Shown here: in pieces, positions 53,158 to 64,000 of the stretch
How the letters are laid out: each line of letters starts with the position of its first letter
Numbering within the stretch: position 1 is the first letter of the stretch
The notes under the pieces: model-generated
What the model was told of the DNA's origin: nothing
Databases searched by the model: none
What the model saw: only the letters and a program-made list of their open reading frames with translations
Position numbers and translations under genes: made by a program
Assembly (NCBI RefSeq): GCF_040869045.1
Contig: NC_090320.1
Coordinates: 144,978,941 to 145,042,940, forward strand
Direction: 5' to 3'
Length of the DNA: 64,000 bases
Source of the DNA: Eurosta solidaginis
Lineage: Eukaryota; Arthropoda; Insecta; Diptera; Tephritidae

Positions 53158-53489
53158 CGCATCGTCTTAGTAAACAAAAATCATAACAAAACACAAAATA
53201 TCAGTCGCTTGCAGTTTGCAAAAAGCGTTAATTTTCATATTTCACGACTACTGCTTTTTGCGACTGTTAATTTTTGCGACTGTTAAAATCAACACTATTG
53301 ATTTTACAGCGACTGTGGGCACTGAGGAAAGCCGCAGTAATATCAATAATTAAATATACGAAGGTGCAACTGTTTGCGGCATTTCATTTCTTTCGCTTTT
53401 CGTTTTTTGCTTGTGCTAGAGCTGAGACTGTTGTTTTTCTCAAAAGCGCAAGCACAAGCAAAATCAAATAACATGACAGCTCACCCAGT

Positions 53490-56285
53490 TTTTTAAACAC
53501 TGGCCATAATCGTGCAGTCGTCAGTATAGGAAATGATTGTAACTCATTCTTGTGGGGAAGCGAATTTTGATATCTACAAATTAAACAGAAGCGGGGATAG
53601 GACACCACCCTGTGGAACCAACTGTTTAATTTTTCTAGGCTTAGAAATTTCGTTCCTAAATTGAGCCGACGCATGCCGACCACTCAGATAATTAGCTGCC
53701 CATCTTTTTAGACAAACGGGAAAGTGTGAACCTTCTATGTCTTGGAGTAGCGTGCCGTGGTTGACTGTCAAAAGCTTTTGACAGGTCAATTGCCATGAGC
53801 ACTGTCCTATGATGGGGTTTTTGCTGATTCAATCCGTAATAATGGCATTGAGCGCGGTGGTGCTGCTGTACATTTTACGGAAACCATGTTGGTGCGTAGC
53901 TAGGCGAAGATTTGCCGTGAAATGAGGGAGCAGAACGGTTTCCAATATTTTAGCTACCGACGAAAGGAGTGATATCGGTCGATAAGACTCGCCTTCGTTA
54001 GCTGGTTTTCCAGGATTTAGTAGCGGGATTATCCTTGACGTTTTCCATTTTTCGGGAATAACAAAGGATTCCAGTGACATGTTGAAAACATGTGTGAGGT
54101 ATTTTACTCTCTCATCGCCAAGGTGTTTAAGCATTGGCATGGCTATTCCGTCGGGGCCTATCGACTTGGAGGGCTTGACCTTGCGGATGGCTGCTTCAAC
54201 ATCTGTGGGGGTGATGGTAATGGATGGGAGGTAGTCTTTATATTTATGAGCTCGTCTGTTAGCACGACGCCTGGCTTTGTCTACAGAAGAATGCATTATA
54301 AATTGTCGTCAAAAGCCGCTCGCGCATTTCTTCGAATCAGATAAAGTTTTGTCACCGAAGGCTATAGATACTTTATCGTTGTGTTTAGTTGGATTAGACA
54401 AGGATTTGACGGTTGACCACAATTTACCAACACCCGCAGAGAGGTTGCAGTTCTTTAGATGATCCTCCCATTTGGTAAGTTTATTATGTTCATTTACCAG
54501 CCGCATGATATCCAAATTAAGACTCCTAGGGTTGAGGTGTTTCGCAGGGTCACGTCCTCTGCGGCTTCGGCCGGGAAATGTGGTATGATTTCAGGTATTC
54601 TACCGGCCGGGATGAAGCCTGCAGAAGCTGAACCGATGACCTTGCAAGCACGCTCGCCTTGCCGGACATCAGTCGGAACGGGAAGAGCAGCAAAAGATTG
54701 ATTTGTAAAGGTGGTGTAGTCTTCCCAATTGGTTTTTTCTAAAATAATGGAAGTCCGCTTTTCAAAAGTGATAAAATTGGCAGGTCGCTCAAATGAAAAG
54801 AGTATGGGCAGGTGATCAGAAGCGTAAGTAAGGAACGGTTGCCATTTAACGGAATGTATGAGTCCTGCACTGACGGTTGAGATGTCAGGCGAGCTGTAGC
54901 AATTATCTGCACTTCTGGTGGGGGTATCGCCGTTTGTCGTGCAGAAAGTCGTATTGTCTATTTGCTCTGCTAGCTGTCTGCTTCTGCTGTCGACTGGCAA
55001 GCTGAAATGACAGAGATCGTGGTGAGCTTTGAAATCGCCAAGGATAAGACGGTTTTCGCCACAGAGTAGCGTACTGATAACAGGGCGATAGCCACTTGGA
55101 CAGCAGGTGGCAGGAGGAAAATAGATGTTAAGTATTTCTAGGTCATCATCGCCTGACCGGATGGTTCTGCCTTGAATTTCTAAGGTATTATCCCTGCGGC
55201 TGATGTTAGGTTAAAATAGACCATATTGCACGGGCTGGTGAGTGATAAAGGCCACCAACATTACCCCTTGTGCGATCTTGCCTATGAATGTTGTAGCCAT
55301 CGCAAGTTCGGAGGTCCGATCTGGCAGTTAGCTCTGTTTCTTGAATTGCGGCTATACGGATATTATTTTTATTCATGTAGTCAACTATCTCTGCGATCTT
55401 GCCAGTTAAACCGTTAGAATTAAGTTACAGAATTCTGAAGTGCATCGGGGGGCAGTCGTCACTCTGGGAGTGGATGAAAGCGCCTTGAAGGATGTAGGCT
55501 TTGTCGAGTGTGCTGGGCGATTGCTGCTGGTATACCTGGTGTCAATGAGTTGATACTAGTGTTTTGGCAGCAAGGTGCAACGAATGTCCCTGTCGGACGG
55601 TTGCCGTTTGTAAGCCCAGAGCATCTAAAAAGGCGGCATAGGCCAAGGCATGAACTGCATTGGACCGGTGCCGCGATCGTAAATACTCTGAGCTGGCATA
55701 CGGAACATACGCTGTGGGGACAAGGAGTTGATGACTACTTCTTACCCGAGTACGAGTGTCGGAAAGGGAGCGGATGGACGGGAGTAAAAGCTGGTGCTCG
55801 GCTTTGCTACTATCCATGTGATCGGTTGTAGCGGCCGCGTTAGGTGCAAGCGCCATTTGGCGCAAGCAACAGTGGACGGTTGATGTGGACTGCTGAGCAG
55901 CGTCGCCGCTAGAAGGTGGCGGAGGTACGTTTGAGAGTGAACCGCGGGACGTCTTTGGAAGTGAACAGCAGGGAGCCACATATTTTTTAAAGAAATTTCG
56001 GGGGCGACGAACGTTGGGTTCTAACCCAGAACAGCCCGAACGATGCGACCATCTTTTACACGTGACACGCTGGCAAGAATATGACCGTTTAAGATAAATC
56101 CTTTTCCGACATATGCAGCAGAACCACAGCCTGGGACTGGGGTTAGGTTCAATACCTTCCCTGAGCAGGAGGGTATGGAGCAGTCGCAATAAATTAGATA
56201 AATGACAGCCCTTGGTCGGGGAAAAAAATCCCGAGTCGCTCGAAGAACCGGCTGCCGTGGGAAGCGGGAACAAACCAGTCGTGGT
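53490..56285 (-). pseudogene. Jockey-type LINE 5' part: zinc finger, endonuclease, RT
   Basis: From 56273: SGSSS-rich start, then REGIEPNPSP and a PHD-like cysteine cluster (FCCICRKRIYLKRSYSCQRVTCKRWSHRSGC). The endonuclease follows: PVDSRSRQLAEQIDNT and YASDHLPILFSF (S-D-H, 55000-54494). RT: PSKSIGPDGIAMPMLKHLG, GESYRPISLLSSVAKILE (54296-53829), LVPQGGVLSPLLFNL and SYTDDCTIMAS (Y-T-D-D, ~53540). Frame breaks at ~54490, ~54300, ~53820 and a stop after FNL. The 3' part is at 49907-50773. Confidence 0.8.
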
Positions 56286-56790
56286 TTACTGTGTCAAAAC
56301 AGGCCAAGCTGTACTAGCACCGTCCTATGATGAGTGTTAATGGATGCACTTTACGGAAGTCATGCTGATGGCTGTATAACCGAAGAATTTCATTTAATTG
56401 AGGGAATCATAACGCCTTTAAACGTTTTCGTCACTCACTAAAGGGATAATATTGGTAGATGCTGGCTGGGTTTTCGTTCTTTGGTAGTGTGTTTATCCTT
56501 GCTTTTAACGACAAGTAGAAAAAAATGCTAGGCTGCTGATGCCCTCATGGCCAATGTGTTTTGGCATAGGCATAGCTTTTTCATCTGGGACTATTGATAT
56601 GGAAGGCTTGGCCTTTTCAGTCGCTTCTTTAACCTCTGTTGAGGTAACAGTGAGAGTCGGCTCGTCATGCTTGTGTTTATGTGCCCGTTGATTTGGACGA
56701 TATCTAGCATTGTCAACTGAAGTATGCATTGCAAATTGGCTACAGAAAGCACTCGCGCATTTTCTCGGGTCCGACAGACGAAATTCTAGT
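56286..56790 (-). pseudogene. Second Jockey-type LINE fragment (RT N-terminus)
   Basis: Minus translation of 56780-56505 gives FAMHTSVDNARYRPNQRAHKH and LTVTSTEVKEATEKAKPSIS, homologous to HSSVDKARRRANRRAHKYKD and PTDVEAAIRKVKPSKS in the copy at 53829-54296. It is more diverged, so an older copy of the family. It abuts the 5' end of the other copy. Confidence 0.7.
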
Positions 56791-57655
56791 CGAATAAATT
56801 ATTCAAATACTACTAGTATGAATAACACGACAAAGTTATAGTCAATGAACGATTCTAAAACTTCTAGTAAATTAACTACTCATACACTATATAGTATGAA
56901 TAACACCACAAAATTATAGTCAATGAACTAGAATGTTTGCTGACTACTTTGGCTTTTGACTGCAGGGAATAAGCAACAAGATGCAGATGCTTATCGTTCC
57001 GTTGCATTAAAATTGCACCATAACCTAAAGAACTTGCATCAGTGTGTACCTCAGTTGGAAAATTTTGATCGAAAATCGTTGAAACTGCAGAATCAGTCAA
57101 TACTGCTGTGATTTTTCTCCTAATAACTTCATACAAAGGATTCCAAATAATGTTACCGTTACTTGTTCACGCATATAATGGTGACATAACTTGGGAAAAC
57201 TTTGGTACAAACTGTCCAAAATACGAAGCTGTACCTATAAATTGCCGCAATTGAGTAACATTTTGAGGTGGAGATAAAGATACCGAAGCTTAAATTTTTT
57301 TTTGGATTGGGTCTAATTTTGCCATCACTTACTTCATACCCGAGATAATCTACCTTGCGTTTCATGAAAGAACACTTTTTGAAATTCATCGAAAATCCTG
57401 CAGCATTAAGTATATTTAAAACAAGATCTATCCTTTGCAAACTTGTCTTAATGTCTTCTGTCCCTAACACAAGTACGTCATCCATATGAACAGCAAAGTA
57501 AGTCTGAACTGGCTCAACTAAAACTTACATAACAGCTCGTTTAAAAACACCTGGAGCATACCAAAGTCCAAAAGGCACCGCAAGCTACTCATAATGACCT
57601 TCGGCAGCCACAAAATCTGTTTTTTCAATAGAATTAGAATGTCGTTTCACCTGGG
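56791..57655 (-). pseudogene. Gypsy reverse transcriptase/RNase H fragment
   Basis: From 57655: FVAAEGHYE*LAVPFGLWYAPGVF, then TYFAVHMDDVLVLG (catalytic D-D within M-D-D), NAAGFSMNFKKCSFMKRKVDYLGYEVSDGKIRPNP (RT end), and TEVHTDASSLGYGAILMQ with HLVAYSL (RNase H, 57136-56876). Frame breaks near 57530, 57270 and 57150. 56815-56930 also holds two copies of a ~37-bp ATGAATAACAC...GTCAATGAAC repeat. It is a pol-only fragment without LTRs. Confidence 0.8.
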
Positions 57656-57855
57656 TTTGTTGCTTTGGTGTATTTATTGTTTTGTGTTTTTTTTTTTTTG
57701 TTGTGTGTTTGTTTGTTGTACTTATGTGATTACTTTGTTTCTTGTGAATAAGTTTTAAAGGCTCAAATATTGTGTCAGAAATTGTGTTTATCTGTTCGTT
57801 TATTTTTCTACCGTCGAATGTTTTCTCTTTATAGATTTCCTTTTTTTTGAGTACG
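57656..57855. other. T/G-rich low-complexity DNA
   Basis: Runs of T and TTG/TGTTTG, no gene. It separates the Gypsy fragment from the LINE that starts at 57856. Confidence 0.5.
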
Positions 57856-60275
57856 TTACGTGAAGGACCCTGACTGTTTTGTTGCAGACAGCACTCACAC
57901 TTCGATCACGGGGCTGGTAGTGCCGGGCTTGGTGACCGATACCAAGATCGAATGGGCAGTGAAGGCGCTTTCTAAGTTTAAATCGCCGGGTCCAGATGGT
58001 GTATTCCCGGCCATGATAAAAGTTTCAAGTATAGCGGTCGTGGAATGGCTTAAAATAATATTCTATGGGTGCATAAGACTGAATCATATACCGCACTCTT
58101 GGAGAACTGCCCGTGTAGCTTTCCTACTAAAGGCGGGGAAGATCGGTCACGTGTATCCCAAAGACTATGGACCCATTAGCTTAACATCCTTTCTGCTGAA
58201 AACCTTTGAGAGGCTGATAGATGTGTACATAAAGTCCAACGTGGATGAAAAGCTGCTCTCCACAACACAACATGCGTACACCAAAGGCGAGTCGGTAGAC
58301 ACCGCATTGCATAGGGTGGTAATAAGCGTAGAGAAAGCCCTGGAATATAAGGAATATGCTCTAGGAGTCTTCTTAGACATTGCCGGGGCTTTCAACAATG
58401 TTTCTAAATGGACGATTATGGATGGTTTTAATTACATTAAAGTACATCCAGCCTTAACCAGATCGATCGGCTGCATGTTAAATTGCAGGAAGATTACATC
58501 ACGGGATTGTACGAGGCCACGAAATCAGGACAGGGGCACGCCGCAGGCAGGGGTACTATCACCTCTGCTGTGGACGCTGGTCATCAACCAACTGCTCAGG
58601 AGATGCAGGACCCGTAAAATTTGCGGCTTACGCAGACGACGTTGTTATTGTCATAAGTGGAAAAATCCTTCCAACGATTAGCTCTTTGATGGATTGGGCG
58701 CCTCGGAATATTCATACCTGGGCATCGAATGTCGGGTTGAAAGCCAACGCGGATATAGTTATGTTTACAAAGAGGTGCAAGGCCCAAATTGGACCAAGCC
58801 TAAGTTAAGAGGGGTGACCCTAGAGGAGAAACTTTGCACAAAATATCTAGGAATCATCCTAGACAGTAAGCTGTCATGGAAGCTCAACGTGGAGGAGAGG
58901 GTGAGGAAGTCCCAACGGCACTTTGTGCATGTAAAAGAATGCTGGGGTGTACGTGGGGATTATCGCCCTATCTTTCTCTTGGGTTTTTACAGCGATTGTA
59001 AGCCCTATTTTATACTATGGAGTTCTTGTTTGGTGGAAAGCCACACAAAAAACAACCTTCCTCAAAAAATTAGAAGCGGGATGCAGACTATCAATGCTTA
59101 GGATTACGGGAGCCCTGAAAACAACCCCGACGGCTGCACTTTATGCCATTCTGCACATTCCACCTGTAGATCTGACAGCAAAGAACATTGCGTTAACAAC
59201 TGCAACCAGGCTCGGTGCCTCGGGGCAGCTTGAGCGCCGACCATACTGTCATAGTAATATAGCGTCATCAATCACAAGACGAACAGACTACCTGATTCCC
59301 TATCTGCGCTTCGAGGGAGATCTTAAGGTCACAATAGATGTGTACGGTTGGCGCAAGGGTGCCCAAATGGCAGACGAGGCGATACATGTGTATACAGATG
59401 GTTCCAAAGTAGTGGGAGGAGTAGGGTCTGCGGTATACTGTGCTGATCCGGAAACTGATCCTACAGGCTGCCGGATTACTGTAGCGTTTTCCAAGCGGAA
59501 ATATTAGCCGTAACCAAAGAAGTAGAAACCCTGGAAGAGAATAGCTTAAGCTGCAACCGTGTTAACTTTTATATTGACAGTCAAGCAGCAATTAAGGCAA
59601 TAATCTCGCATAGCACAGCATCTAAATGCGTGTTAGAGTCTAAGCAGTCTCTGGAGAGAATGAGGACAGGGAGAAGCATACATCTATATTAAGTCCCAGG
59701 GCATATGGGAATAGATGGGAATGAAAAAGCAGATGAACTAGCTTAAAACGGCGCTTGCTCCGTAGACGTACCAATTAGACTGTGCTAGATTAAGCGAATG
59801 CGAGAGGTGCGCCTGATCGACCAAGCGGGAAAGGCGTGGGTTCAAGCGCAGGGTTGCAAAGTGTCGAAAATTATGTGTAAGTCTTACAGTATTAGACTAA
59901 CAAAGTTGCTTCTATTATTAAAAACTTAGAACTGTAGACTTATGACGGGTATTCTGACTAGACACTGCCTTCTGGCGTCCCATGCTTTTCAGTTAGGCTT
60001 GGTCAGTGATAGCAGTTGTAGGAAGTGCGAGTTAGAGGAGAAACTATCGAGCACGATCTGTGCTCGTGCCCTGCGCTTGCCAGGCTAATATACCAGCTAT
60101 TAGGAGCGAAACAGCTGTCAGATCTAGAAGCAGCAAGTGGCTAAAGTCCTAGGAAGCTTCTAGTATTTGCCAAGAGGACGAAGTTATTTTATAACATAGG
60201 TACTGTTTTTTGATAGGGTTTTTCAGTTTGGTCGTTAAAACAAACTTCTGGTAACACTACGGACTCATTCAAATT
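57856..60275 (+). pseudogene. LOA/I-like LINE ORF2 3' part: RT, RNase H, zinc knuckle
   Basis: RT: KSPGPDGVFPAMIK, AFLLKAGKIGH, YGPISLTSFLLKTFERLID, QHAYTKGESVDTALHR, GVFLDIAGAFNNV (catalytic Asp), RGTPQAGVLSPLLW and, in the next frame, FAAYADDVVIVISG (Y-A-D-D, ~58620). Thumb: TKYLGIILDSKLSWKLNVEERV (58694-59101). RNase H: HVYTDGSKVVGG (59390), then NFYIDSQAAIKAI and PGHMGIDGNEKADEL in broken frames to ~59745. A degraded knuckle SCRKCELEEK lies at ~60020. It matches the minus copy at 6150-7649 but stops ~50 bp earlier at its 3' end. Frame breaks at ~58600, ~58690, ~58930, ~59470. Confidence 0.85.
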
Positions 60276-60453
60276 TGTAATAAATGTACATATAGAGATT
60301 TCTACTTTTATATTAAAGGTCAAAATTTAACTATTATTATCCAGTGATAGCCGGTCAACAATTTTTTGTATTAAATTTTTTGTGAGAATAGGCTTTGCTC
60401 GACCATATGGTTGCTAGTTTTAGTGCAAGTAAAACTTCACTATTGCGACCCAA

Positions 60454-60482
60454 CGTTTCGCTAAGCACCTTAGCTTCCTCAG
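60454..60482 (-). ncRNA. Hammerhead-ribozyme-like motif in PLE 3' region
   Basis: On the minus strand CTGAGGA fits the hammerhead C-U-G-A-N-G-A core. It is followed by a 6-bp stem GCTAAG/CTTAGC with loop GTG, and then GAAAC. Hammerhead motifs are known from Penelope-like elements. Stem I/III partners were not traced with certainty. Confidence 0.6.
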
Positions 60483-60689
60483 GGGCGAAACTGCATTTAT
60501 TCAACATAATTTTCATCAAAAACATTGAAGAATTACTGAAATTATAAATATTTGAATTTTGTTAATATACCGAAACAATCAAATTTTTTTAAAGTATAGG
60601 TCACTTATACGGTCAAATATACGTAAAACATCACAATTTACATAACTAAAGCTAACAGCATACCATCTGTGCGTGGTCATATGTCAACT

Positions 60690-61010
60690 AAAATTATATG
60701 CAAAGCAAACAAGCCGCTGCAATGTAGTCCGTGTCCTCTTTTATGTTTACTGTTTTGTCCCTTTTCTGCATTATTCTTAAGCTCTCTATCTGATCTTTAT
60801 CCATGTGTGTGGCCACTCGATGTGATGTGCTGTGAGAGAGCTGTGTTTGTTTTCTTCTTTCCAATGTCCGCTTCATGTTCATTTAGGCGGACGCCAAAAC
60901 TTGGTTTGGTTGTGCCTATGTATATTTTATCACAGCTTTCGTTCTCTGTCCATTTGCATGGTATTTCGTATACAATATTGTTATGTTGTGAAGTTTGAAG
61001 AGGTGTTTTT
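60690..61010 (-). pseudogene. PLE GIY-YIG endonuclease (second family)
   Basis: Minus translation gives NNIVYEIPCKWTENESCDKIYIGTTKPSFGVRLNEHEADIG across two frames: VYEIPC and IYIGTTK are the GIY-YIG core, the Arg of GVRLNEH is the expected catalytic position, and NTALSQHITSSGHT follows. The frame changes near 60900. The domain nicks DNA for target-primed reverse transcription. Confidence 0.75.
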
Positions 61011-61422
61011 CTTTTTGTAAAAATGCTTCCTAATGTTTTGTTGGATTTTATATGCCAAGTATGTTATTTTTGTTGGATGTGATGGTTTTGTCGAAGTACT
61101 CTGTCAGTCTAGGTATATATTTAGCACTAAAATACTGTTAGGGCTGATCTGTTGTATCTTTTGTTGCTTTCTTATTGCCATTGTTATCAATAATTTCTAT
61201 TTTTCCCTTATTAGGCTGTGTATAAGTGTCTGTGGGTAATTGCTGCTAGTGAGAATTTGTTTAGTTTTTCTAATATTTGCATCCCAGAACTGTTAAGGGT
61301 TGATATCTAAAGCTTTGTTGATTAGGTTCTTTGCGGTATTCATTTTGTTGGGCTGATAGGAAATGTATCAACCGGCCAGATGGGGTAGGTTTTGTGTACC
61401 AGTCTAGCATAAGTTATTCTTC

Positions 61423-62106
61423 CTATGAACGCGCGTATCTATGAAGGGGATTTGCTTCTGTTTCCAGGGTGAACTTAAGTTTGTCGTGGTACTTGTTGAA
61501 TGTATCTAGGATAGTGTCTAAGTCTTTTCTCTTCACTATAGCGAAGATGTCGTCAACGTATTTCACCATGAACTTTATCTCTATGTTGTGTTGTGTTTTA
61601 AGTTTAGACATGGCGTCGTTTAGTAAGTCATCTAAGACTATATCTGCAATGGTTGGCGAGAGAGGGTTGCCCATAGGCATACCAAATGCTTGGGCATACA
61701 ATTTTTCACCCCAAAAGAAATAATTATTGTCTTTTAAACAGAAATCCAACATTTGATGGAAAATTCGCTTCGGTATTTTTGTGGGTTTTTGTATTTTCTC
61801 CCACTTTTTTAAAATTATTTTTGTGGCGAAAACATTTGGAATATTGATGAACAATGACACAACGTCAAAGGAAACCAATATGTCTTCGTCATTAACACCT
61901 ATGTTTTCCAGCTTTTCTTTAAACTCCAAAGCATTTTTGATATTATATTCCTCTGACACCATATTTTTGAGTATATTTCCTACATACTTAGACAGATTGT
62001 AGAATGGTACATTGATTGATGATATAATTGAACGAAGTGCCATAACAGGCTTATGAATTTTAGGAAGCCCGTATATTCTTGGTGCGATTGCCGTGGAACA
62101 TGCCAA
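61423..62106 (-). pseudogene. PLE reverse transcriptase (second family)
   Basis: 227 open codons: APRIYGLPKIHKPVMALR, LVSFDVVSLFINIPN (catalytic Asp), QAFGMPMGNPLSPTIADIVLDD and IKFMVKYVDDIFAIVKR (Y-V-D-D, catalytic pair), ending FTLETEANPLH. The core motifs are intact and the frame is uninterrupted, but the N-terminus and the rest of the thumb are lost or out of frame. Confidence 0.85.
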
Positions 62107-62158
62107 TCGTTGCTTCTCTTTAGAATCGATAATTTTGCTATTTTTTCATTGTATATCC

Positions 62159-63775
62159 CAGTGGCGGATCCAGGCTGCTTTTTGAGGGGAGGGAACGATT
62201 TCAGTCAGTAATTGTTTCTCCCAATAGCTGATGTGTTTTGAACAAAGTTCACATCAAGATACTTTATACGTGAAAATGCAAGACAAAACAACAAGGGAAA
62301 CGTATAGCAGACCGTTATTTTTTAGGGGTTAGGGGTAAATTTATTAGCATTTTGTTACGTTGTTTAATAATTTCATACACATATTTCGTTTCATTTAGTT
62401 ATTCAAATTAACAATAGTACTCCAATTTTTTGACATCATTTTTATCTGCATAGTTCATATTCACACAGTAAATTTAATTCTATGCTTCCCTTTTTTTACA
62501 TATCTTTGAATTATATGATCAATATCAATCTCAATATCGAAATGGGTATTTAAAAGTGCAAGACCAGTGAGTCTGTTCTCGGACATTGTGGACCGTAACC
62601 AGGGTTTCAACCGGCGAAGTGTCGAAATACTCCTTTCAGCACAAGCATTGCCAGCTGGAAGCGTGGCCAGAATTTTGTTAAGAGCATTTATTGATGGAAA
62701 CGCATATTCATTGCAATCATTTAAAACTTTTTCAGCTGATAGTGGAATTGATTTTTTGTGTTGCTTATCAGACCAGCGTTCTGACCACACTTCGTAATCT
62801 CCATCTACATTAATTTTATTTTCTACAATAAGATATGCGTATTGTTTACCAAGATCTTGGACAAGCTCTTTAGACAAATTATTTTCTTGCAGTGTATTAT
62901 CTTCAGTGTATTGTATGCGATGGGAGTAGCAAATTAAGATTACAAACTTGCAATGTATCTTCAGGTAATCTACCTTGTAAATCAAGAATGATATGATCAA
63001 GGAGAGGAATATAAATTGCTTTCGATAATACTCTTCAGCGTCTGATGAAGTGCAATTCGCTCGATGTATTTGCCTTTTAGCAATTCGTGGGAGGACAATA
63101 TCAAACTTCAACTCATCTGCTAAAGCGACTATTTTTTTGTAAAGTCTCGAAAAACGACTTCCTGCTTCAAGTCTATGATTTTTTAATGTTCGTCACTCAA
63201 TGTTTCTGAAGCTTGATTCAAATCTATTGAAGGTGTTTGCAAAAGTAAGCTTAGTGGTCGTGTAACAGAAAGTACATTGCTCAAACAAATTATTGAAATA
63301 ACGAGCTCTGTCTCGCGAATAGATTTCAACATAGAACGGGCCTCAGAACTTGTTGTTGAATATTGCCAAGTAGAAATTTCTTGAAACGAAGCAACAATTT
63401 TTGTGATGTTTTTTTCAAACTGCATTATACCATCATGTTTTTCAGACCAGCGCGTTTCACATAGCCCACTTAGTGATTCCTGCAGATGGTTTTTGAAAAC
63501 TATGATACGTTTCGGAGACTGATTTGGAAAACTGATAATTTTTTCATCAACGCAATACAAACCTTTGCTTGAAGAACTTTCGACGTTTTCGCAATCAAGT
63601 TTTTAAGACAATGTTGAAACACGGACAATGATTAGCATTGGTTCATATTTTAATAAGTTCCTGCACAGCTCCCTTAACTTCTGATGTCATTACAGAACAT
63701 CCATCCGTTCCAATTCCAACGCAATCTTCGAATCTCCTAAATTACTAAAAATATCGATCACTATGTGTGCCATGG
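62159..63775 (-). mobile_element. hAT element (P52rIPK/ZMYM type), 3' part
   Basis: The left terminus CAGTGGCGGATCCAGG at 62159 is a typical hAT end. The transposase is on the minus strand and is interrupted at about 63775 by another hAT-like terminus. The right end of this element lies beyond the window. Confidence 0.7.
62461..63770 (-). pseudogene. hAT transposase, catalytic centre to C-terminus
   Basis: From 63770: a GIGTDGCSVMTSEVKGAVQEL block (G-T-D, catalytic Asp, ~63710-63660), then SLSGLCETRWSEKHDGI (63560-63183, with the conserved C-x-x-R-W), VWSERWSD, and LATLPAGNACAERSISTLRRLKPWLRSTMSENRLTGLALL (62461-63111), which is the dimerisation domain. Frames change near 63600 and 63180-63110. 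The order matches P52rIPK/ZMYM-like hAT proteins. Confidence 0.75.
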
Positions 63776-64000
63776 CTACACCCGTGGCCGCGGAGAGGGG
63801 TGGGGGCAGCCAGGGCAATTGCCCTGGGGCCCGGAAGGTTTTTGGGGGCCCCGCAAGGCAAAGCAGTATTGACAGTACTCTAACCAGGATTTCATAGATA
63901 CATACATATTTTGTTGCTACAAAAAATTGTTTTAAAATTGAACATCACTTAACTAAAATCATAAGCAGCCGATCAAATACTATGGGGCATAGTCATAGTC
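63776..64000. mobile_element. Terminus of another hAT-like element, runs off window
   Basis: CCGTGGCCGCGGAGAGGGG followed by GGGGCAGCCAGGGCAATTG and CCCTGGGGCCCGG resembles the GC-rich ends of hAT elements such as the one at 28827. It breaks the transposase reading at ~63775. No coding sequence is visible before the window ends. Confidence 0.45.

Larger units (their letters stand above)
50774..53489. mobile_element. 2.7-kb insertion splitting the Jockey LINE
   Basis: The LINE stops at 53490 (just after Y-T-D-D) and resumes at 50773 with only a few tens of bases lost. The insert begins ACTAACTAGCAACCCGC and contains a (TTTCC)n higher-order array (50866-51850), a 48-bp tandem pair, AT-rich DNA and an inverted-repeat element (52824-53157). 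No transposase or RT is evident, and I see no clear TSD, so its class is open. Confidence 0.55.
60300..62150 (-). mobile_element. Second Penelope-like element (different family), 5'-truncated
   Basis: Minus-oriented PLE with RT (62106-61423), a linker, and a GIY-YIG domain in broken frames (~61000-60700), followed by a 3' region with a hammerhead-like motif. It is clearly distinct in sequence from the PLE array at 37-49 kb. The 5' end is cut by the hAT that begins at 62159; the 3' end abuts the LINE. Confidence 0.8.

Overview
This window looks like transposon-rich heterochromatin or an intergenic region of a dipteran insect, most likely a tephritid fruit fly. The signs are AT-rich DNA, short canonical GT-AG splice sites, dense insect-type transposons, copia elements primed by an internal initiator-tRNA-Met fragment, and repeats (TTAGG-like LINE tails, (TTG)n/(CAA)n short elements, (ACGG)n cores) that I associate from memory with tephritid genomes. 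I see no intact host gene. The only recognisable host coding sequence is a decayed, apparently intronless copy of the mitochondrial carnitine/acylcarnitine carrier gene (colt/SLC25A20) at 34.56-35.45 kb. I found no tRNA, rRNA or CRISPR gene; one tRNA-like promoter belongs to a SINE.

Layout, left to right. 1-5.5 kb: an (ACGG)n-core interspersed repeat, a short (TTG)n element and a decayed RAG1/Transib-like transposase. 6.15-7.65 kb: 3' half of a LOA/I-like LINE (minus). 7.65-11.35 kb: an internally deleted Gypsy element with polypurine tract and a 1.4-kb 3' LTR, landed in a second RAG1/Transib-like transposase. 10.54-24.97 kb: a 7.39-kb direct tandem duplication (copies A and B) holding the LTR end, that transposase, a LOA-type LINE (ORF1 + endonuclease), the C-terminus of a hAT transposase, and DNA elements nested in it. 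23.4-26 kb: an element flanked by TTA and bearing 42-bp inverted repeats, which splits the hAT gene and contains a Harbinger-like element and an inverted minisatellite; the rest of the hAT follows to 27.6 kb. 27.8-28.45 kb: two minisatellites.

28.83-36.41 kb: a second hAT element with an exact 8-bp target-site duplication (TSD). It is loaded with later arrivals: a SINE with 12-bp TSD, a solo LTR, and a 4-kb TTA-flanked inverted-repeat element that itself carries a SINE, a Jockey fragment and the carnitine-carrier pseudogene.

36.85-49.55 kb: a palindromic DNA element split by a Penelope-like element (PLE) array (inverted fragment, 3' fragment, near full-length copy; 14-bp TSD). The PLE was hit by two copia elements, each with paired LTRs and its own 5-bp TSD. 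One copia LTR holds a tRNA-derived SINE while its sister LTR preserves the empty site.

49.65-57.65 kb: LINE and Gypsy remnants. The Jockey-type LINE is split by a 2.7-kb insertion with a (TTTCC)n higher-order array. 57.86-60.27 kb: a second LOA-type LINE copy (plus). 60.3-62.15 kb: a different PLE with a well-formed hammerhead-ribozyme-like motif. 62.16-64 kb: another hAT, itself interrupted by a further hAT-like terminus running off the window.

Nothing here works as a pathway; the story is stratigraphy. Relative ages can be read from the nesting: hAT before TTA element before Harbinger-like element; palindromic element before PLE before copia before SINE. Family names come from motif recognition without any database search.
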